Part shown: positions 6,934 through 15,031 of the stretch, one piece after another
Layout: every line of letters starts with the position of its first letter
Numbering within the stretch: position 1 is the stretch's first letter
Source of the DNA: Planctomycetota bacterium
GTDB lineage: Bacteria > Planctomycetota > UBA8742 > UBA2392
DNA: 64,000 nucleotides
Assembly (NCBI GenBank): GCA_019636195.1
Contig: JAHBYA010000017.1
Coordinates: forward strand, 17,360-81,359
Direction: 5' to 3'
Position numbers and translations under genes: made by a program
Notes under the pieces: model-generated
What the model was told of the DNA's origin: nothing
The model's input: only the letters and a program-made list of their open reading frames with translations
Database searches by the model: none

Positions 6934-9309
6934 CTATCGCACCTTCCACGGCTCGCCGTCGAACTTGCCGCGGCCTTGCGGCATCGGCACGCCCAGCCAG
7001 TCTATCGCCGTCAACCCAGCATCCCACAGCCGATATGCCGGCGCGTCCAGCTTGCGATTGCTGAACACCACGCCCGGCACCAGCTTCGGGTCAAAGCTGC
7101 AATGGTCGCCCGACCAGTTCTTGAGGTTATCGAAAACCACGGGCTCGCTCGCGCCGCCAAGGCTGGTCTGCCAGCTTACGCGGTAGCCCCATGCGTAGCC
7201 CAGTTGCAGGTCGCCGGCTTCGCCCAGCCGGTCGCCTTCCCAGATTTGTTCGCGCTTCCATACGCCCGAAAACACCGGCGCAAAGCCGTGGGCTTCGTCG
7301 TCGCGCAGGTTTTTCAGCTTGCCGATGATTTCGTCTTTCAGGGCTTCCGCCTCGGACTCTTCGACAATGCCCTCAGGCTCGCGGCCTTTCAGGTTGATGT
7401 AAATCTGGTTCAAGCCAAGGGCGTACGCGCGGGTCTTGCTCCAGTCGTAGGGGTCGTAGTAGCCGCCTTTGGTGTTGAACATGCCGTCCATGCCGACCTG
7501 CCCCGTCTCGCGCTTCAGCACAAGGTAGCCGTTGTCAGCAAGCCAGCGGTTGACGTTGACCGCGCGATAAAACGGCGCAAAGCCGTGGTCGCTGCACACG
7601 ATCAGCAGTGCGCCCACGGGCAACTTTGCAAGCACTTCGCCAACCAGCTTGTCGTAGCGCACATAGAAGTCGCGAATGGCTGTGCGCCAGTGGGCGGGCG
7701 CGGTCGGGTCGTGGTTGGGGTGCGCGGTGTCCATGTGCCGCCACATCATGTGGCACACGCGGTCCACCTCGTAGGTGAATGCCACCAGCAGGTCCCAGTC
7801 AGCGGGTGTATCCAGCAGGCCCAGTATCTGCGCGCGCTTTTCGTCAAAGCTTTGCACGCAGGTCTCGAGAAATGTTTCGTCCTCGATGATGCCGTCGTTC
7901 AGCGCGCTGGTGGCTTCGGCCCAGCCCATGGTCTGGTACATGCCGAACTCGCGGGCAAGCCACGGCGCAAACGTCAGCGGCTCGCTGATGGCAAAGCGGT
8001 TGTTCGGCTCCAACGGGTCAAACTGCACCGGCGTGGCGTACAGCCGCATCTGTTGCGGGCCAGCCAGCAGCTTGAAGCTGACCGTACCGTGCAGCCTGGC
8101 CACGCCGCCAAGGTCGTACACGACGCGAATGTGGCGCTTCCATTCCCCCACCGCCAGCTCATGGGTTGCGCCTTCAACGGCGACGCGTTGTTCAAGGTCA
8201 ATGCGCGCGCCCCTTTCGGTGCGCGTGACCGTAAACGGCAGTTCCATGCGCGGCATGCGCTCAAGCCTGCCCTCTTCCCACTCTTTCCAGCGCGGGGTGT
8301 TGAACTTGTCGGGCGGGCCCAGCAGCTTTGCGCGCGCGACATCGTCTTTGAACTCAAGGCGCTCGACGCGGCCCGACATCTCGGTAATGCCGCCCGCGAG
8401 CTCGTGGTGCGGCTCGGTAAACAGCGTGTACGTGTGGTATGTGCCCATGGCGTCGGGCGTGGCCAGCCCCGTGGTGGTACGCGTGAACTCAAGGTCTTCG
8501 CGGGCGGGCCAGTTTACCGGCGCGCCGATCACGCGCGCGCGCAGGCCGTGCTGATCGGCCATCTTCCAGAAGGTCGTGCCGCCGCGGGCGCTGACGGGCG
8601 CCGGCAAAGTCTCCGGTATCCATGAAAGCGCCATGTACGCGCCGACGACCAGCACCAGCGCCGGGAAGATAAACGTGCCGGGCTTGAGCTTGTTGCGAAA
8701 CACAAAGTACCCGAAGGCCGCCGCGCACACGCCCATCGCCGCCAGCGCCCCCAGCGCGTGGCCCAGCGACTCGACCACGCCCGGCACCGGCGTCAGCAGC
8801 ACCATGATGATCACGCACAGGCCCGCAAAGACGTTGCTGACCTCACGCCCGCGCAGCACCAGTTGCAGCACCTTGCCCAGCACCAGCCCAGCCGCGAACA
8901 ACAGCCCGCCCGCGATCAGCGCCAGCCCCACGCGCCCCGGCGTGCGGCCGGGAAGCAGCGGCTGCTCGTTCACGTCCGCCAGCGCAATCTCGGGGTCATA
9001 GGTGCCCTGCTTGCGGCGTAGAAAACCGAAAATGCCGGTCTTGCCCGGGTTCAGGCCCGTGACCATCGTGGACCATGCCGTGGGCGACATGGGCGGATAG
9101 CTGGTTTCAAGGGCGGAGTAATGGCCCTGCTCAGCCAGCTTTTGCAGATTTGGCAGGTGGCCCTCCGCCATGTACTGCTCCATCAGCCGTTGATCCAGCG
9201 CGTCGATGCCCAGCACGACGGCCTTGGGCTTATCTTCGGCTGCAAGCGGCGCCGATGCGACGGCAAGAATCAGCAGAATGCAAACGTTGCGCATGCGGCT
9301 TGGAATCAT
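6934..9309 (-). CDS. Membrane-embedded phosphodiesterase/nucleotide pyrophosphatase-like protein
   Basis: About 791 residues from the ATG at 9309; the ATG at 9294 gives a cleaner signal peptide (MRNVCILLILAVASAPLAA). The type I phosphodiesterase/alkaline phosphatase fold starts with VVLGIDALDQRLMEQYM, with GHLPNLQKLAEQG and the SPTAWSTMVTG nucleophile segment (Thr/Ser). The C-terminal half has the metal-binding IVCSDHGFAP and NVNRWLADNGYL, both typical of the family. Unusually, three hydrophobic segments (about residues 130-215) interrupt the catalytic domain between the nucleophile region and the second half. The substrate is unknown; the active site would be periplasmic. It is divergent from a sigma-54 activator gene 53 bases away. 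Confidence 0.82.
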   Translation of the reverse strand: MIPSRMRNVCILLILAVASAPLAAEDKPKAVVLGIDALDQRLMEQYMAEGHLPNLQKLAEQGHYSALETSYPPMSPTAWSTMVTGLNPGKTGIFGFLRRKQGTYDPEIALADVNEQPLLPGRTPGRVGLALIAGGLLFAAGLVLGKVLQLVLRGREVSNVFAGLCVIIMVLLTPVPGVVESLGHALGALAAMGVCAAAFGYFVFRNKLKPGTFIFPALVLVVGAYMALSWIPETLPAPVSARGGTTFWKMADQHGLRARVIGAPVNWPAREDLEFTRTTTGLATPDAMGTYHTYTLFTEPHHELAGGITEMSGRVERLEFKDDVARAKLLGPPDKFNTPRWKEWEEGRLERMPRMELPFTVTRTERGARIDLEQRVAVEGATHELAVGEWKRHIRVVYDLGGVARLHGTVSFKLLAGPQQMRLYATPVQFDPLEPNNRFAISEPLTFAPWLAREFGMYQTMGWAEATSALNDGIIEDETFLETCVQSFDEKRAQILGLLDTPADWDLLVAFTYEVDRVCHMMWRHMDTAHPNHDPTAPAHWRTAIRDFYVRYDKLVGEVLAKLPVGALLIVCSDHGFAPFYRAVNVNRWLADNGYLVLKRETGQVGMDGMFNTKGGYYDPYDWSKTRAYALGLNQIYINLKGREPEGIVEESEAEALKDEIIGKLKNLRDDEAHGFAPVFSGVWKREQIWEGDRLGEAGDLQLGYAWGYRVSWQTSLGGASEPVVFDNLKNWSGDHCSFDPKLVPGVVFSNRKLDAPAYRLWDAGLTAIDWLGVPMPQGRGKFDGEPWKVR

Positions 9310-9362
9310 TACAACAGGCGGGGTCCGGGGCTTGCTCACAACGCTATCACGAAGCAGGAAGC

Positions 9363-10358
9363 ATGTCAGCACCAGAACAACCGACGATCACCAGCGCTTA
9401 CCGCTCGGTCGGTGTGACCTTCCAGTCGCTGGTGTGTAACAGCGACGTGTTTCGCAAGACGCTGTCGCTTGCGGCCAGCGCCGCCACCAAGGACGTGGCC
9501 ATATTGCTGCTGGGCGAGACCGGCACCGGCAAGAACCTGATTGCCCAGGCGATTCACAACGCCAGCCGCCGCCGCGAAAAGCCCTTTGTCAGCGTGAATT
9601 GCAGCGCCATCCCCGACACGCTGCTTGAGGCTGAATTGTTCGGCAGCGAAAAGGGCGCCTACACCAGCGCCGACAAGCTGCGCAAGGGCAAGTTTGAGCT
9701 GGCCCACGGCGGCACGCTGTTTCTGGACGAAATCGGCGACATGAGCCCGGTGGCACAGGCCAAAGTGCTGCGCGCCTTTGAATACAAGCAGTTCGAGCGC
9801 GTGGGCGGCGAAGAGACCCTGCACGCCGACGTGCGCATCATTGCCGCCACCAACCGCCCGCTGGAGCAACTGCTTGGCGGCGGGCGCTTTCGCGAAGACC
9901 TGTTTTACCGCATGAACGAGTTCACGATCGAGGTGCCGCCGCTGCGCGCGCGCCGCGAAGAAATTGAGCCGCTGGTGCAGGCCTTTATCCGCGAATGCAA
10001 CGAACGCTTCGGCACGCGCATCCGCGGTGTGGACGCGCCCGCGCTGATACGCCTGAAGGCGCACCCCTGGCCCGGCAATGTGCGCGAGCTACGCGCCGTC
10101 ATCAAGCGCGCCTGCGTGTCGGCGGGCGGCGAAACGATCCGCGCCGAAGACCTGCGCCTTTCGCCCACACCAACCAGCAGCGACGAGATTGTGCCCGTGG
10201 GCAGCGACGCGACACTGGCCGGCGTGGAAGCCCGGCACATCGAAAAAGTGCTGAACCAGACCGGCTGGAACAAGAAAGAAACCAGCAACCTGCTGGGCAT
10301 AAGCCGCCCCACGCTGGACCGCAAAATCAGCGAGTACAATTTGAGAAAGCCGTCGTAG
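9363..10358 (+). CDS. Sigma-54-dependent transcriptional activator, PspF-like (no receiver domain)
   Basis: 331 residues from the ATG at 9363, which has AGGA seven bases upstream; a longer frame to 9075 is antisense to the neighbour and is rejected. It has an AAA+ central domain: Walker A GETGTGKN at 51-58, a GAYTSA loop at 98-103, Walker B TLFLDEIGD at 118-126, and the R-finger region FREDLFYRMNEF. A short linker leads to a Fis-type helix-turn-helix (GWNKKETSNLLGISRPTLDRKI). The sigma-54-contact loop is GAYTSA instead of the usual GAFTGA. With no receiver or GAF domain, control probably comes from a partner protein. Confidence 0.88.
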   Translation: MSAPEQPTITSAYRSVGVTFQSLVCNSDVFRKTLSLAASAATKDVAILLLGETGTGKNLIAQAIHNASRRREKPFVSVNCSAIPDTLLEAELFGSEKGAYTSADKLRKGKFELAHGGTLFLDEIGDMSPVAQAKVLRAFEYKQFERVGGEETLHADVRIIAATNRPLEQLLGGGRFREDLFYRMNEFTIEVPPLRARREEIEPLVQAFIRECNERFGTRIRGVDAPALIRLKAHPWPGNVRELRAVIKRACVSAGGETIRAEDLRLSPTPTSSDEIVPVGSDATLAGVEARHIEKVLNQTGWNKKETSNLLGISRPTLDRKISEYNLRKPS

Positions 10359-10419
10359 CAGAGCGCGAGATCGCAGACGTTTCGCGCACGATGAAACCGC
10401 GGGCCGGAGGCCTGCGCTC

Positions 10420-11772
10420 CTAGAACCCCGTGGGGCTGCTGAAGCGGAAGCGTTTGAGCTTGATGGCCGGCACGACGAAATTACCGCCGAACAACGCGCC
10501 GCCAGAGGCGTGCGCTTCGTTGCCGATGGCTTCGATCTCGGCGAATGCGCTCAGCAGGCTTTGCGTGAAGCGCATGTTTTTCACCGCGTGCTTCAGCTTG
10601 CCGTCCTCGATCAGAAACGTGCCCGCGCGCGTCATGCCCGTGATGCTCACGTCCTGCTGGTTCACGACGTTCGTGTAATGCAGCTTCGTGATCAGCAAAC
10701 CGCGCGGCGTGTTCGCGATCATCTGCTCAAGAGTCTGGTCGCCGGTCTGCACCACCAGGCTGCCCGGCGTGGCGCCGCGCGCATCGGGCTGCTGGTTGGC
10801 GTGGCCGGTGTTGCGCTGCCCGCACAGGGCCGCGCTGCGCCGGTCGTGGCACAGGGCTTTGAATGTGCCCTTTTCAACCAGCGTCACGCGCTGCGTCGGC
10901 GTGCCTTCCATGTCAAAGGGCGTGCCGCCAAGCTCGGGGTGGTACGGGTCTTCGACCAGCGTGAACCTTTCGTCCAGCAGCTTCTGGCCCAGCTCGCCCT
11001 TGTGAAAGCTGCGGCCTTCCGCAAACGCAAGGCCGTTGGCCGTCAGCCAGCCGAAAAACAGCATCAGCTCAGCCACCGCCGCGGGCTCAAAGACCACGGT
11101 GTATTCGCCGGGTTCAATGGCTTGCGGGTTGCGGCCGGTCTCAACCTTTCGGGCGGCGATTGCGCCGACCTTGGCTGGATCAAGCTTGTTCACGTCCAGC
11201 GCAAATGCCTCTGACCAGCCCTCGATGCTGCCGTTGTCCATGAAGGCCGAGATGCTGAACTCGGCTTTGCTGCCGGCTTTGTACGCGAACAAGCCACGAT
11301 TGCTGCCGTAGGCCACGGCGCCTTCGTCGGTGTCGAAGATGCCGGCGCCCTCAATGCCGCGCTTGTCGTAGTCGCGCAGCACGGCGCCAATTTTTTCGGC
11401 GCGCTGGGCGGGCGTGAACTTGCTGGTGCTTTCAAACCACGCGTTGACGGCCTGGTACTCGGGCTGCTTGTCCAGCAGCGGCAGCATCTCTTTGTCTTCG
11501 GCGGCGACGCGGGCCACGGCCAGCGCGCTTTGGGCGCAGCGTTTAAGGCTTTCGTCGTCAAACTGGTTGACCGTGGCGATGCCCTGCCGTTTGCCATTGA
11601 TGACGCGCAGGCGCAGGGATTCATTGGTAAGCCCCACGTTCTGGGTGATTACGTTGTTCGAAAAGCGCGTGCTGTTGGTGCTGGACGAATGCAGGATCAC
11701 TTCCACCTGCTCAGCATCGGCAAACTTGATGGCCTTTGCGATCAACGCCTGCGCCTGTTCACGGTTCAGCAT
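10420..11772 (-). CDS. TldE/PmbA-family metalloprotease homologue
   Basis: The 450-residue protein matches the TldD/PmbA family from start (NREQAQALIAKAIKFA) to end (LFGGNFVVPAIKL). It lacks the HExxxH zinc motif of TldD, so it is the TldE/PmbA-type partner. In the known E. coli pair, TldD/TldE form a heterodimeric protease that processes modified peptides and unfolded proteins. No tldD lies in the window. Characteristic segments are GGTPFDMEGTPTQRVTLVEKG and FLIEDGKLKHAVKNMRFTQS. Confidence 0.88.
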   Translation of the reverse strand: MLNREQAQALIAKAIKFADAEQVEVILHSSSTNSTRFSNNVITQNVGLTNESLRLRVINGKRQGIATVNQFDDESLKRCAQSALAVARVAAEDKEMLPLLDKQPEYQAVNAWFESTSKFTPAQRAEKIGAVLRDYDKRGIEGAGIFDTDEGAVAYGSNRGLFAYKAGSKAEFSISAFMDNGSIEGWSEAFALDVNKLDPAKVGAIAARKVETGRNPQAIEPGEYTVVFEPAAVAELMLFFGWLTANGLAFAEGRSFHKGELGQKLLDERFTLVEDPYHPELGGTPFDMEGTPTQRVTLVEKGTFKALCHDRRSAALCGQRNTGHANQQPDARGATPGSLVVQTGDQTLEQMIANTPRGLLITKLHYTNVVNQQDVSITGMTRAGTFLIEDGKLKHAVKNMRFTQSLLSAFAEIEAIGNEAHASGGALFGGNFVVPAIKLKRFRFSSPTGF

Positions 11773-11954
11773 TTCTACTCCGGTTGGTAAACGGACTTCT
11801 CGAATCCGGCAAACCCGCCTTCACCTTTGCAGGATGAATCGGCGACGTCGCCAAAACCACCAAAAACCTTGAACCCTTTGGCCGCAACCACGGTATTACA
11901 TACGAGGGCGCGCCTTTGGTCTCCGCAGTTGACATTAGCACTTCCGCCGCAAGC

Positions 11955-12539
11955 ATGGCGCCTATGGCCCACGGCAAAGATGCGGAATTGGCCCTGATCG
12001 CCGCTGCCCGCGACGGTGACACCGACGCGTTTTCGCAGCTTGTGGCCGCCAACCAGGACCGCATATTCGCCAGCGTGCTGCGCCAGGTCCGCGACGAGCA
12101 CAAAGCCGCCGACATCACCCAGGAAGCCTTTATCCAGGCCTATCGTGCCCTGGACACTTACGAAGACCGGGCCCGCTTCAGTACATGGCTGTACCGCATT
12201 GCCATGAACCTGATTACCAGCCACTACCGGCACGAGCGCGCGCAAAAACGCGGCGGCGACAAGGGCAAAACCAGCCTGAACATTGAGGGTATGCCCGAGC
12301 CCGACGCCGGCGAACGCAGCCCCGACGAGCAGGTGGCCGCCGGCGACCTCGGCATGCAGGTGCGCGCCGCGATTGACGAGCTGGAAGACGAGTACAAGCA
12401 GGTCATCATCCTGCGCGACCTGCAGGACATGAGTTACGAAGAAATCGCCGAGCTGCTGGACATCCCGCCCGGCACGGTACGAAGCCGCCTGCACCGTGGC
12501 CGCGATCGCCTGAAGGAAAAGCTCGCACACTTGATGTAA
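11955..12539 (+). CDS. ECF-type RNA polymerase sigma factor (RpoE-like)
   Basis: 194 residues from the ATG at 11955; a second ATG at 11964 and a TTG at 11916 are alternatives and no clear ribosome site decides. Region 2 shows DITQEAFIQAYRALDTYEDRARFSTWLYRIAMNLI; region 4 shows the helix-turn-helix MSYEEIAELLDIPPGTVRSRLHRGRDRL. A 25-residue linker is rich in Gly, Asp and Glu. The downstream genes are a 70-residue DUF4177-like protein and a cupin rather than an obvious anti-sigma factor. Cupins can act as zinc anti-sigma factors (ChrR type), so the neighbour at 12829 is worth noting. Confidence 0.9.
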   Translation: MAPMAHGKDAELALIAAARDGDTDAFSQLVAANQDRIFASVLRQVRDEHKAADITQEAFIQAYRALDTYEDRARFSTWLYRIAMNLITSHYRHERAQKRGGDKGKTSLNIEGMPEPDAGERSPDEQVAAGDLGMQVRAAIDELEDEYKQVIILRDLQDMSYEEIAELLDIPPGTVRSRLHRGRDRLKEKLAHLM

Positions 12540-12591
12540 TTCGAGTTCGGTGTTCGGCGTTAGACTTGTAAACCGTTACACGGAGATCGCC

Positions 12592-12804
12592 ATGGAACGT
12601 TTTGAGTACGCAACCCTGGAATGGCTGTGGGACGTCGGCGCCCTGCGCGCCGACCTGCCCGGCGGCCGCACAGAAAACGCCTCCGGCAACTATGCCGCAG
12701 TGGTTGACATGCTGACCAAGCTGGGCCGCGACGGCTGGGAAGTGGCGACCTGCGTAGCCGCAGCCAACTGGCTGTTCTGGACACTGAAACGCAAAGCGCG
12801 ATAG
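12592..12804 (+). CDS. Small DUF4177-like protein, 70 aa
   Basis: Short protein with the pattern FEYATLEW, then LTKLGRDGWEVATCV and a C-terminal FWTLKRKAR, resembling DUF4177 proteins (EYK..., LNxLGxxGWExV, xLKR). The function of that family is not known. GGAG lies six to ten bases upstream of the ATG. It is on the same strand as the sigma factor, 52 bases after its stop, and 24 bases before the cupin gene, so the three may be co-transcribed. Confidence 0.65.
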   Translation: MERFEYATLEWLWDVGALRADLPGGRTENASGNYAAVVDMLTKLGRDGWEVATCVAAANWLFWTLKRKAR

Positions 12805-12828
12805 ACACTCCAAGGCGTCATACAACCC

Positions 12829-13197
12829 ATGGACAAAGTAAACCTGAAACAGAAGTTCGGACTGATCCTGCAACCGTGGTCGCCCGCGATCGTCGGCGAA
12901 CTCAACGGCCAATACGTGAAACTGGCCAAGTTCGAGGGCGAGTACGTCTGGCACGCCCACGAGCACGAAGACGAGCTGTTTTACGTGGTCAGCGGCAAAC
13001 TCAACATTGAGTTGCGCGACCGCACGATTGAGCTTGCACCCGGCGAGTTCTTTGTCGTCCGGCGCGGCGTTGAGCATAAGCCCGTTGCCCTGCCCAATGC
13101 CGACGTGCTGCTGTTTGAGCCCGCCGGCACTATCAACACCGGCAACGCCGCCCCCAACCAGTACACCCGCAAACCGCAAGACCTCGACCGGCTTTGA
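12829..13197 (+). CDS. Cupin-domain protein
   Basis: A 122-residue single-cupin protein. Cupin motif 1 is WHAHEHEDELFYVVSGKLNIELRD with three potential metal-ligand histidines/glutamate, and motif 2 is LAPGEFFVVRRGVEHKPVAL. The metal and ligand cannot be read. It lies third in a short same-strand series after an ECF sigma factor; whether it is a regulator of that sigma or a small enzyme is open. Confidence 0.8.
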   Translation: MDKVNLKQKFGLILQPWSPAIVGELNGQYVKLAKFEGEYVWHAHEHEDELFYVVSGKLNIELRDRTIELAPGEFFVVRRGVEHKPVALPNADVLLFEPAGTINTGNAAPNQYTRKPQDLDRL

Positions 13198-13239
13198 AAA
13201 CAGGAGCCCGGAGCGCAAGCGACGGGTAAGCACAAGGCA

Positions 13240-13968
13240 TTGGCCGATCCCTTCGAGCACTGGATGGAAAGCTCATTCGCGCGCTGGACGCGCGAGCTTA
13301 CGCACGCCGAAATCGCGCGGGCACTCAAGGCCCTTACCCGCGACTATGTGCAGCGGCGCAGCCGCCTGCGCGGCGAAGCCTTGACCGGCAAGGGCAAGCA
13401 GGCCGCCTTTGCCCTGTACTACGGGCCGCGCCACTTTGTGATCACCCGTGAGGTTCTGGCCGCGCTGGATGCGCCGACACCGGCGACAATCATTGACCTC
13501 GGTTGCGGCACCGGCGTGGCGGGCGCGGCGTGGGCCCTGCGCGGCGGCGGCAGTGTTGTCGGCGTAGATCTTGACGCAAACGTGCTGGCGCAAGCCGTGC
13601 ACACCTGGCGCGAAACGGGCGTGCGCGGCGGCGGCGTGCGCGCGCACATTGCAAAGTATCGCTGGCCCAAGCCGCCCGTGGGCATCGTCGCCGCGTTCAC
13701 GATCAACGAGCTCGACGAGGCAGATCGTGAAAAACTGTGGCGCGAACTCGAGCGACAGGTGCAGGGCGGCAGCCGCCTGCTGGTACTTGAGCCGCTGGCC
13801 ACCCGCATCGCGCCCTGGTGGCAGGATTGGGCCGGGCGTGTGGCGGCGCTGGGCGGCCGCGCCGACGAGTGGCACTTTGACAACGAGCTGCCGGAGCGCG
13901 TGCACTTGCTGGGCAAGTCCGCCGGCCTGCGCCCCGAAAGGCTTGGGGCAAAGTCACTCTGGGCGTAG
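13240..13968 (+). CDS. Class I SAM-dependent methyltransferase, Rsm22-like layout
   Basis: 242 residues from TTG at 13240; the ATG at 13264 is an alternative. A helical N-terminal 70 residues ends in ALYYGPRHFVITREVL, followed by a SAM-binding core IIDLGCGTGVAGAAWAL and VVGVDLDANVLA. The FTINELDEADREKLWREL segment fills the motif IV region. An N-terminal YYGPRHFVITREV-type block before the SAM domain recalls Rsm22-type rRNA methyltransferase homologues, but that is only resemblance. The TAG stop is part of the GTAGCAT of a REP-like repeat. Confidence 0.75.
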   Translation: MADPFEHWMESSFARWTRELTHAEIARALKALTRDYVQRRSRLRGEALTGKGKQAAFALYYGPRHFVITREVLAALDAPTPATIIDLGCGTGVAGAAWALRGGGSVVGVDLDANVLAQAVHTWRETGVRGGGVRAHIAKYRWPKPPVGIVAAFTINELDEADREKLWRELERQVQGGSRLLVLEPLATRIAPWWQDWAGRVAALGGRADEWHFDNELPERVHLLGKSAGLRPERLGAKSLWA

Positions 13969-14063
13969 CATCGCCGTCCCGGCGATGTCGTACTCTCGGG
14001 CCGCCGGCCCATGCCATCGGCCGGAGGCCGATGGGTACTACATGCGCGGGACGCGCATGCTAC
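13965..14063. repeat. REP-like palindrome cluster between convergent genes
   Basis: Four palindromic units lie between the methyltransferase and atpG: CATCGCCGTCCCGGCGATG (13969-13987), GGGCCGCCGGCCC (13998-14010), CATCGGCCGGAGGCCGATG (14015-14033) and CATGCGCGGGACGCGCATG (14041-14059), bounded by GTAG on the left and CTAC on the right. The outer GTAG and CTAC contain the TAG stop codons of both flanking genes. Confidence 0.85.
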
Positions 14064-14929
14064 TTCTTGAGGGCAGCGGCGCCGCCGACGATTTCGGCGA
14101 TTTCCTGCGTGATCTGGGCCTGGCGCGCGCGGTTGAGTGTGCGGGTCAGGTACGTGATCATTTCCTGCGCGTTGTCGGTCGCGCTCTTCATGGCTGTGCG
14201 GCGCGCCACCTGCTCGCCGGCGTGGCTCATGACAAGCATGGTGTACATGCTTTGCGTGACATAGCGCGGAAGCAGGTCGTTCAGGATTTCTTTGGCGTCC
14301 GGGCTGAAAATGAAGTCCAGCACGCGGCCTGACTTCCCGCCCTTCGGCGGCTCAATCGGCAGCAGCTTCTTTACGGTTGGCGGCTGGCTGCCGACGCTTT
14401 GCCAGTGCGGATAGACCACCAGCACTTCGTCGATCTCGCCTTTCAGAAACGCTTCTACCAGCGGGTCGGTCACGCGGCGCGCGTCGGCAAAGCCGGGCTT
14501 GTCGCCCATGTCCACAATCGCGCGCGTGATTTCGTAACCCTGGAAGCGCAGGGTGGCCATGCCCTTCTTGCCCACGCAGTGCAGCCTCACGCCGCGGCCG
14601 CGCTCGGACTGGTTCTTGTGCTCAATCTTGGCCATCTTGATCAGGTTGGCGTTGAAGCCGCCGCACAAGCCGCGGTTGGCGGTCAGCACGACCAGCGCGA
14701 CATTCTTGACTTCCGTGCGGCTTTGCAACAGCGGGTGGTCAACGCTGCCGCCGCCCGCGATCGCGCTGATGATTTCCTGCAACTTTGCCGCGTACGGGCC
14801 AGCCGCCTGCACGCGATCTTGCGCGCGCTTCATTTTGCTGGTGGCGACAAGCTCCATCGTCTTGGTGATCTTCTTGGTGCTGGTCACCGACTTGATGCGC
14901 TTGCGGATTTCCTTGGGCGATACAGCCAC
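14060..14929 (-). CDS. atpG: ATP synthase F1 gamma subunit
   Basis: The gamma subunit is the rotor shaft of F1. The 289 residues have the standard ends: PKEIRKRIKSVTSTKKITKTMELVATSKMKRAQ at the start and the C-terminal helix SATDNAQEMITYLTRTLNRARQAQITQEIAEIVGGAAAL. The middle has NRGLCGGFNANL. The gene is flanked by non-ATP-synthase genes on the opposite strand on both sides, so it is separated from the other atp genes, contrary to the usual atpHAGDC order. The stop lies in a REP-like repeat. Confidence 0.95.
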   Translation of the reverse strand: MAVSPKEIRKRIKSVTSTKKITKTMELVATSKMKRAQDRVQAAGPYAAKLQEIISAIAGGGSVDHPLLQSRTEVKNVALVVLTANRGLCGGFNANLIKMAKIEHKNQSERGRGVRLHCVGKKGMATLRFQGYEITRAIVDMGDKPGFADARRVTDPLVEAFLKGEIDEVLVVYPHWQSVGSQPPTVKKLLPIEPPKGGKSGRVLDFIFSPDAKEILNDLLPRYVTQSMYTMLVMSHAGEQVARRTAMKSATDNAQEMITYLTRTLNRARQAQITQEIAEIVGGAAALKK

Positions 14930-15031
14930 GGCTGCTCCTGTCCGGGGCGCGGAGTCTGTGTTTGGCGCGCATTTGGGTCAAGAGGGTGCAGGCCATTGAT
15001 CATTGCACCGTGATCATCAATCATCGTCCCG

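Noticed and set aside
10420..11772. TldD (catalytic) assignment
   Set aside because: The HExxxH motif is absent, so TldE/PmbA-type is the supported call.
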